From Candidatus Omnitrophota bacterium (GTDB lineage: Bacteria; Omnitrophota; Gorgyraeia; B26-G9), in contig JAKLQT010000115.1 of NCBI GenBank assembly GCA_022013205.1, positions 1-8,932 on the forward strand: a stretch of 8,932 nt of DNA, given 5' to 3'. The translations under genes were made by a program, and so were the position numbers. Every line of letters begins with the position of its first letter. Position 1 is the first letter of the stretch. The notes under the pieces are model-generated. The model saw only the letters and a program-made list of their open reading frames with translations, was not told where the DNA came from and searched no databases. Shown here in pieces: positions 6,075-8,932 of the stretch.

Positions 6075-6583
6075 TCACTCTCTATTAATAACGAGAATGG
6101 AAGGCACGCTGGCTGGAAATTCCAGGAAGGAGAGACAAACGCCGCCCTCACAAGAGAGCAAGTCCTGCACATGGTCCTGAAAATGATTGCTGAACAGCAG
6201 GAGCGATGCGCCGGCTGCGGTGCTAATTATGATGGCAATGTACGGTGTACCTTTCTTGCTGATATCTGGAAGCAGCGGCAGCCTGTTTTCAAATGACACA
6301 TTCTGCAGCACCCGCGAGGCTGCGAGAAGATAAGCGTTGAGCGCAGACAGCATGGCTATTATTCCGATTACAGCCATTACCTTTTCCGAATATTGAAGCT
6401 ATTACATAAAACAAAACCAACGCAACTGGCTGAGATTGCAACGATAAGCCAGGCAAGGAGTGAGCCTGGACCGGCTAGTCCTGCGGCTATGCCCGGAACC
6501 ACGAATATGCCTGAGCCTATAGTCCCGCCCACGCCGAAACTTACAAGTTCATCGAGACCAAGGTTTTTTCGATATTCTGCCAT
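6075..6583 (-). pseudogene. APC-family amino-acid permease with internal deletion and frameshift
   Basis: The minus-strand N-terminus from ATG 6583 is a clear APC start: MAEYRKNLGLDELVSFGVGG, TIGSGIFVVPGIAAGLAGPG, SLLAWLIVAISASCVGFVL (helices 1-2). It then passes near 6395 into a frame reading YVIASIFGKG and, one frame over, MAVIGIIAMLSALNAYLLAA, SRVLQNVSFENRLPLLPDIS, KKGTPYIAIIIS, which is the helix 8-10 region. About 180-220 residues (helices 3-7) are absent, judged from the usual length of about 450-500. One extra base near 6377 separates the last two parts. Recognisable similarity ends near 6182, and the frame stops at 6075. Whole proteins move amino acids across the cytoplasmic membrane; this copy cannot. 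Its ATG lies only 7 bases after the tRNA-Thr end. Confidence 0.82.
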
Positions 6584-6590
6584 AAAAATA

Positions 6591-6664
6591 AGCCGCCGGA
6601 GGGATTTGAACCCTCGATCTGCTGATTACGAATCAGCCGCTTTGCCGGGCTAAGCCACGACGGC
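6591..6664 (-). tRNA. tRNA-Thr (anticodon CGT)
   Basis: On the minus strand 74 bases fold as a complete cloverleaf. The acceptor stem GCCGTCG pairs with CGGCGGC (one G-U), the D arm is GCTT/AAGC, and the anticodon stem GCTGA/TCAGC has loop TTCGTAA giving anticodon CGT. A 5-base variable region follows, and the T arm is GAGGG-TTCAAAT-CCCTC. Position 73 is T, as is common in archaeal tRNA-Thr. The 3' CCA is not encoded. It reads ACG codons. A TATT-TTT run follows immediately and may end transcription, but the start codon of the broken permease is there too. Confidence 0.95.
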
Positions 6665-6713
6665 ATGAAAAAGCAGTATATCGGTATTTTTGTCTAAATA
6701 GCTATCGCATTAT

Positions 6714-6720
6714 TTTTTAA
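6714..6720 (+). promoter_or_regulatory. Possible TATA element for the prepilin peptidase
   Basis: TTTTTAA is centred about 26 bases upstream of ATG 6743, within the 78-base region shared with the divergent tRNA gene. No Shine-Dalgarno sequence is seen. Confidence 0.3.
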
Positions 6721-6742
6721 GCATTAAAACAATTAAAAGAAT

Positions 6743-7477
6743 ATGCTGGACATCCTGAAGATAATTTTCTGCACACCGTTTTTGATTTATTCGTGTTATT
6801 CAGATATTAAAACGCGCCGCGTGTCCAATAACGTGTGGCTTGTAATGCTTGCAGGCGGCGCTTTTTTTGTGCTGTATGATTTTTATCTTCCTCGTTTATT
6901 TATCTCAGCAGGATTCATTTTCGCATTTGTGTATATCCTTTTCCAATTTGGGATATTTGGCGGGGCAGACGCCAAATCTCTTATCGTTTTATCCATAATC
7001 CTTCCTACTTATCCAAAATTACAGGCTTTTGGTTACTCTTTTCCCCTGAATAAGCCTTTGATTGACCTTTTTGCCTTCGGTATATTTGGCAACGCAGTCC
7101 TGCTGACAATCATTGTTCCAATCACACTGGCTGTATATAACCTGACAAGGATGGGATTGCATATCGACAAACCAGCGTATATTTTCATAGGGTATAAAAC
7201 TAAAATTTCAGAACTTGCCAACAGGCACATCAAGCTGATTGAAAAATTTGAAGTGGTAAACGGCGCGGTTAAATTCCATTTCAAGCGCGGCGGAGTGGAA
7301 ATTAATGAGAAGCTCGTTTCAGAGCTTAAAACTCTGTCAGAAGAAGGTTTAATTAAAGATGAGGTATGGGTGACGCCGGGACTGCCATTTATGATTCCTA
7401 TAACTCTGGGGTTTTTTGTAGCAGTATTTTATGGAGATTTGATTTTTGAATTAACAAAGTATCTGATTTTTAGATAA
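6743..7477 (+). CDS. Archaeal prepilin peptidase, A24/FlaK type
   Basis: The 244-residue membrane protein has the two catalytic aspartates of A24 aspartic peptidases: Asp21 in YSDIKTRRVSNN after the first helix, and Asp76 in FGIFGGADAKSL, the GxGD-type motif, with Ala in place of the third residue as in many archaeal members. Helices surround these sites at about 5-20, 31-48, 52-70, 80-90 and 110-135. A cytoplasmic region of about 80 residues (ELANRHIKLIEKFEVVNG and on) precedes a last helix at about 212-230. It would cut the class III signal peptides of archaellins or pilins. It stands alone here with no pilin genes in sight. It is intact and convergent with the toxin remnant, overlapping it by 8 bases. 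Confidence 0.88.
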   Translation: MLDILKIIFCTPFLIYSCYSDIKTRRVSNNVWLVMLAGGAFFVLYDFYLPRLFISAGFIFAFVYILFQFGIFGGADAKSLIVLSIILPTYPKLQAFGYSFPLNKPLIDLFAFGIFGNAVLLTIIVPITLAVYNLTRMGLHIDKPAYIFIGYKTKISELANRHIKLIEKFEVVNGAVKFHFKRGGVEINEKLVSELKTLSEEGLIKDEVWVTPGLPFMIPITLGFFVAVFYGDLIFELTKYLIFR

Positions 7478-7628
7478 CATTACACAAAAAAGGAATATAA
7501 AGCTTTGTGGTTGCTCTGATAAGAGATCTTATGAAACGTGCGGCATATGTTTTTGAGTCTTTAGCAATATAATCATGAATCGCCTGCAGATTGCTGCCTG
7601 CCTTCTCTGTCCATTTTACTTTGCCCAT
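7470..7628 (-). pseudogene. parE: ParE/RelE-family toxin, C-terminal half missing
   Basis: From ATG 7628 the minus frame reads MGKVKWTEKAGSNLQAIHDY, IAKDSKTYAARFIRSLIRAT and then ends after an unrelated tail (YIPFLCNVI). The first 43 residues match the helical hairpin of ParE-type toxins. Whole proteins are about 95-105 residues and include a conserved basic beta-sheet end (R...YRIVY) that is absent here. The start overlaps the antitoxin frame by 13 bases, the normal layout. The break lies near 7500, just after the peptidase gene. Without the beta sheet it should be inactive. Confidence 0.82.
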
Positions 7629-7801
7629 TGTTCGACTCTGTCAAGAAGCTCCTCAGTGGTCAGCATCTTTCCCTTCTCAGCATCCTTAAGTCCTTCGAGA
7701 ACCTGCGCAACAAAGTTTATCTCGTACATGATGTCTTCTAATGAGCTTTCATCAGGCAATCGTTTTATAGTTTCTATGGTTGCTTCTTTTAGCAGGGTCA
7801 T
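7616..7801 (-). CDS. Antitoxin of a ParD/RelB-like module
   Basis: A 61-residue acidic helical protein: MTLLKEATIETIKRLPDESS, LEDIMYEINFVAQVLEGLKD, then KMLTTEELLDRVEQWAK. The KRLPDESSLEDIMYE pattern is typical of small archaeal and bacterial antitoxins paired with ParE. It overlaps the downstream toxin start by 13 bases. It appears intact, so it may persist as an orphan antitoxin or repressor now that the toxin is broken. A TATA-like element about 27 bases upstream of the ATG supports the start. Confidence 0.85.
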   Translation of the reverse strand: MTLLKEATIETIKRLPDESSLEDIMYEINFVAQVLEGLKDAEKGKMLTTEELLDRVEQWAK

Positions 7802-7822
7802 TATTGATAGCTCGGTATTCAG

Positions 7823-7832
7823 AATTTTTAAA
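7823..7832 (-). promoter_or_regulatory. TATA-like element for the antitoxin gene
   Basis: The minus strand reads TTTAAAAATT here, centred about 27 bases before ATG 7801, the distance expected for a leaderless or nearly leaderless mRNA. Confidence 0.4.
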
Positions 7833-7872
7833 GTAGATTTATGTTTGCAGGTATATGAAGTTTGCCTGAATA

Positions 7873-8247
7873 TCAGCCGGAAGCTTCTCTCAGCCGCTCA
7901 TAAGCATCCTTTACACATCTCCACCATTCCTCTGGGTCATCTACTTCGTCAAAGTCCACTGTGCTCAGCCAGATAGCTTCCCAGTTATAGGCGCGAACTT
8001 CCCCTATGAATTCTTTGCGACCGTTTTCAATGACTGCAAATACGGTGGCAACACCTACATCTGGCCAATCAATGCCCCCATCAAGCTCAGTTTCATTAAT
8101 CTCATAGCTTACATAAAGTCCGGGTTTTATTTTGCTCGTTTTTGGAAGTTCGGGCAATGTATCAAGAAACTCCTTGGTTCCGCTTTCTTCTAACGCCCAT
8201 TCTTGCATATCTATTGCCTGCCCTTTACTGATGCGCCATCGGGTCAT
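7873..8247 (-). CDS. Hypothetical protein, 124 aa
   Basis: The protein is acidic and soluble-looking with many Trp residues: MTRWRISKGQAIDMQEWALE, then IDWPDVGVATVFAVIENGRK, EFIGEVRAYNWEAIWLSTVD, and DDPEEWWRCVKDAYERLRE at the end. No known family comes to mind. AGAGGTGA lies about 13 bases before the ATG, a usable but somewhat distant ribosome site. It is read in the same direction as the antitoxin and the nuclease remnant, with 71 bases to the former. The density of aromatic and acidic residues and the stable frame argue for a real gene. Confidence 0.65.
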   Translation of the reverse strand: MTRWRISKGQAIDMQEWALEESGTKEFLDTLPELPKTSKIKPGLYVSYEINETELDGGIDWPDVGVATVFAVIENGRKEFIGEVRAYNWEAIWLSTVDFDEVDDPEEWWRCVKDAYERLREASG

Positions 8248-8315
8248 TGGGATTTTTCACCTCTGGAAATGAGAAACATCTTTTGCAATCTGAACTGCCT
8301 CTGCTGCAAACATAG

Positions 8316-8552
8316 TTAGCTAATTGTAATCGAAATTTTATAGAATTTAACCTCAATTAAATCTTTGATTGGTTCTAAAGAATATTTTAATCTTGAATCG
8401 GGGTCGCCCTCAAAAGTAATTATTAGACCACAAACATTTTGCCCTTCTTTTGCCAAATTTTTCTTAACCCATCCCATATATCTCAATGTCTGACCCACAA
8501 CTTTATCACTTTCTCTTCCACGTTTCAATTCAATTATTACAATGCAGAACGT
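8316..8552 (-). pseudogene. NucS/DUF91-like PD-(D/E)xK nuclease, C-terminal fragment
   Basis: The minus frame encodes IVIIELKRGRESDKVVGQTL, RYMGWVKKNLAKEGQNVCGL and IITFEGDPDSRLKYSLEPIK, ending ITIS at 8316. ELKRG supplies the E-x-K part of the nuclease motif, and the following VGQTLRYMGW matches the Gln-containing helix of NucS/DUF91-type nucleases. The upstream acidic catalytic residue and the N-terminal domain are missing. The frame runs open to a stop at 8586-8588, but the residues before about 8552 (GITQHSSPP) do not look like the family, and no good start exists. It is cut near the second composition change, in the same way as the permease at 2136. Confidence 0.75.
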
Positions 8553-8580
8553 AGGCGGGCTTGAATGTTGTGTTATACCA

Positions 8581-8640
8581 TTCCCTTAAAACAGGAAATA
8601 TTACCTAAATTTAGGATATATTCCCTGAAAATAGGAAAAT
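8581..8640. repeat. Three tandem 20-bp palindromic repeats (probable operators)
   Basis: Units at 8581-8600, 8601-8620 and 8621-8640 share the pattern TTnCCT-N6-AGGnAA, and 12 of 20 positions are identical in all three. Unit 2 contains the perfect 12-bp palindrome CCTAAATTTAGG. The exact 20-bp period (close to two helical turns) and the overlap of unit 3 with the TATA region suggest cooperative binding of a dimeric repressor, perhaps the winged-helix protein encoded just downstream. Confidence 0.75.
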
Positions 8641-8646
8641 ATTTAA
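8637..8646 (+). promoter_or_regulatory. TATA box for the winged-helix gene
   Basis: AAATATTTAA is centred 27 bases before ATG 8669. It overlaps the end of the third palindromic repeat, so a protein bound there would compete with TBP/TFB. Confidence 0.55.
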
Positions 8647-8668
8647 GCGCAGAGAACCATTTAACCTT

Positions 8669-8932
8669 ATGGAAAGCATAATCGGAACAAAGACCGCTAT
8701 TAAGATACTCTCCCATTTATTAAAAAATCCTGAAAAAGAGTTCAAAGAATCAGAGCTGTTAAAAAACTGCGATGTTGGAAAAGGCGCAGGAGCTGAAGCA
8801 ATAAACAGGCTTTCATCATCAAACATACTTAAACTAAAAAAGGTCGGCAAAACAAAGATTATATCGCTGAATGCTATACATCCTGTAGCCTTTTCTTTGA
8901 GAGTGCTTTTTGACAGGTATAGATATCTTTCA
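8669..8932 (+). CDS. Winged-helix regulator, C-terminus beyond window edge
   Basis: Eighty-eight codons are open to the window end. The product begins MESIIGTKTAIKILSHLLKN, continues PEKEFKESELLKNC, then VGKGAGAEAINRLSSSNILK and LKKVGKTKIISLNAIHPVAF. This is a winged HTH of the kind found in archaeal MarR-like regulators and in proteins that join such a domain to a nucleotidyltransferase (MNT) domain. The following residues (SLRVLFDRYRYL) fit the linker seen in the latter. Which type it is cannot be decided because the C-terminus is outside. A TATA box 27 bases upstream implies a leaderless mRNA. The three palindromes directly upstream suggest autoregulation. Confidence 0.8.
   Translation, partial: MESIIGTKTAIKILSHLLKNPEKEFKESELLKNCDVGKGAGAEAINRLSSSNILKLKKVGKTKIISLNAIHPVAFSLRVLFDRYRYLS

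Noticed and set aside
6393..6653. Plus-strand frame across the tRNA and permease start
   Set aside because: It is antisense to a clear APC N-terminus and runs through a complete tRNA-Thr.
7575..7976. Plus-strand frame opposite the antitoxin
   Set aside because: It is the antisense of the recognisable antitoxin, the toxin start and the hypothetical gene.
8581..8640. Possible CRISPR array
   Set aside because: The three units are contiguous with no spacers, are palindromic, and lie on a promoter; they are operators rather than CRISPR repeats.

Overview
The window looks archaeal. It has TATA elements about 25-30 bases upstream of several start codons (leaderless or nearly leaderless genes), an Lrp/AsnC regulator, an archaeal A24-type prepilin peptidase, archaeal-style toxin-antitoxin genes and a tRNA-Thr(CGT) without an encoded CCA. 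It appears to be a mosaic of two DNA types. Bases 1 to about 2130 are very AT-rich (sample lines counted by hand give about 23-35% GC) and carry Lys/Ile/Asn-rich proteins, in a style reminiscent of DPANN archaea such as Woesearchaeota. Bases about 2136 to about 8550 are richer in GC (many sampled lines 40-50%) and resemble Methanosarcinales (Methanosarcina or Methanoperedens) in gene content. From about 8560 to the end the sequence is AT-rich again and has a leaderless gene. The lineage assignments are inference from style, not from a database search.

Layout. Bases 1-2135 hold a partial hypothetical gene (minus), a divergent tandem Lrp-type regulator (plus) and an acidic low-complexity protein (minus) that loses its N-terminus at about 2130. 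At that same point a plus-strand permease begins without its N-terminal half, so two genes are cut head-to-head. Bases 2136-4532 are a metal/metalloid module: ArsP/YraQ-type permease remnant, small Cys-Cys protein, thioredoxin-like redox protein, ArsR repressor, and an ACR3 arsenite exporter. Three genes here show an apparent loss of one base at short homopolymers. Bases 4533-6074 hold a fragment of an IS200/IS605-type TnpA, a hypothetical gene, an orphan HicB antitoxin, and about 660 bases without a confident gene. Bases 6075-6664 (minus) are a tRNA-Thr with an internally deleted amino-acid permease starting 7 bases after it. Then come an intact prepilin peptidase, a ParD/ParE-like pair whose toxin is truncated, a hypothetical gene, and the C-terminal end of a NucS/DUF91-like nuclease cut at about 8550.

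The right end has three tandem 20-bp palindromic repeats directly upstream of, and touching, the TATA box of a winged-helix regulator gene that runs off the window. This is the clearest regulatory structure in the window.

Taken together, the middle segment looks like a decaying genomic island rich in broken genes (permease, acr3, tnpA, amino-acid permease, parE, nuclease) between two AT-rich flanks. A chimeric metagenome assembly with homopolymer errors would give a similar picture, and read mapping over about 2120-2140 and 8545-8590 would separate the two.
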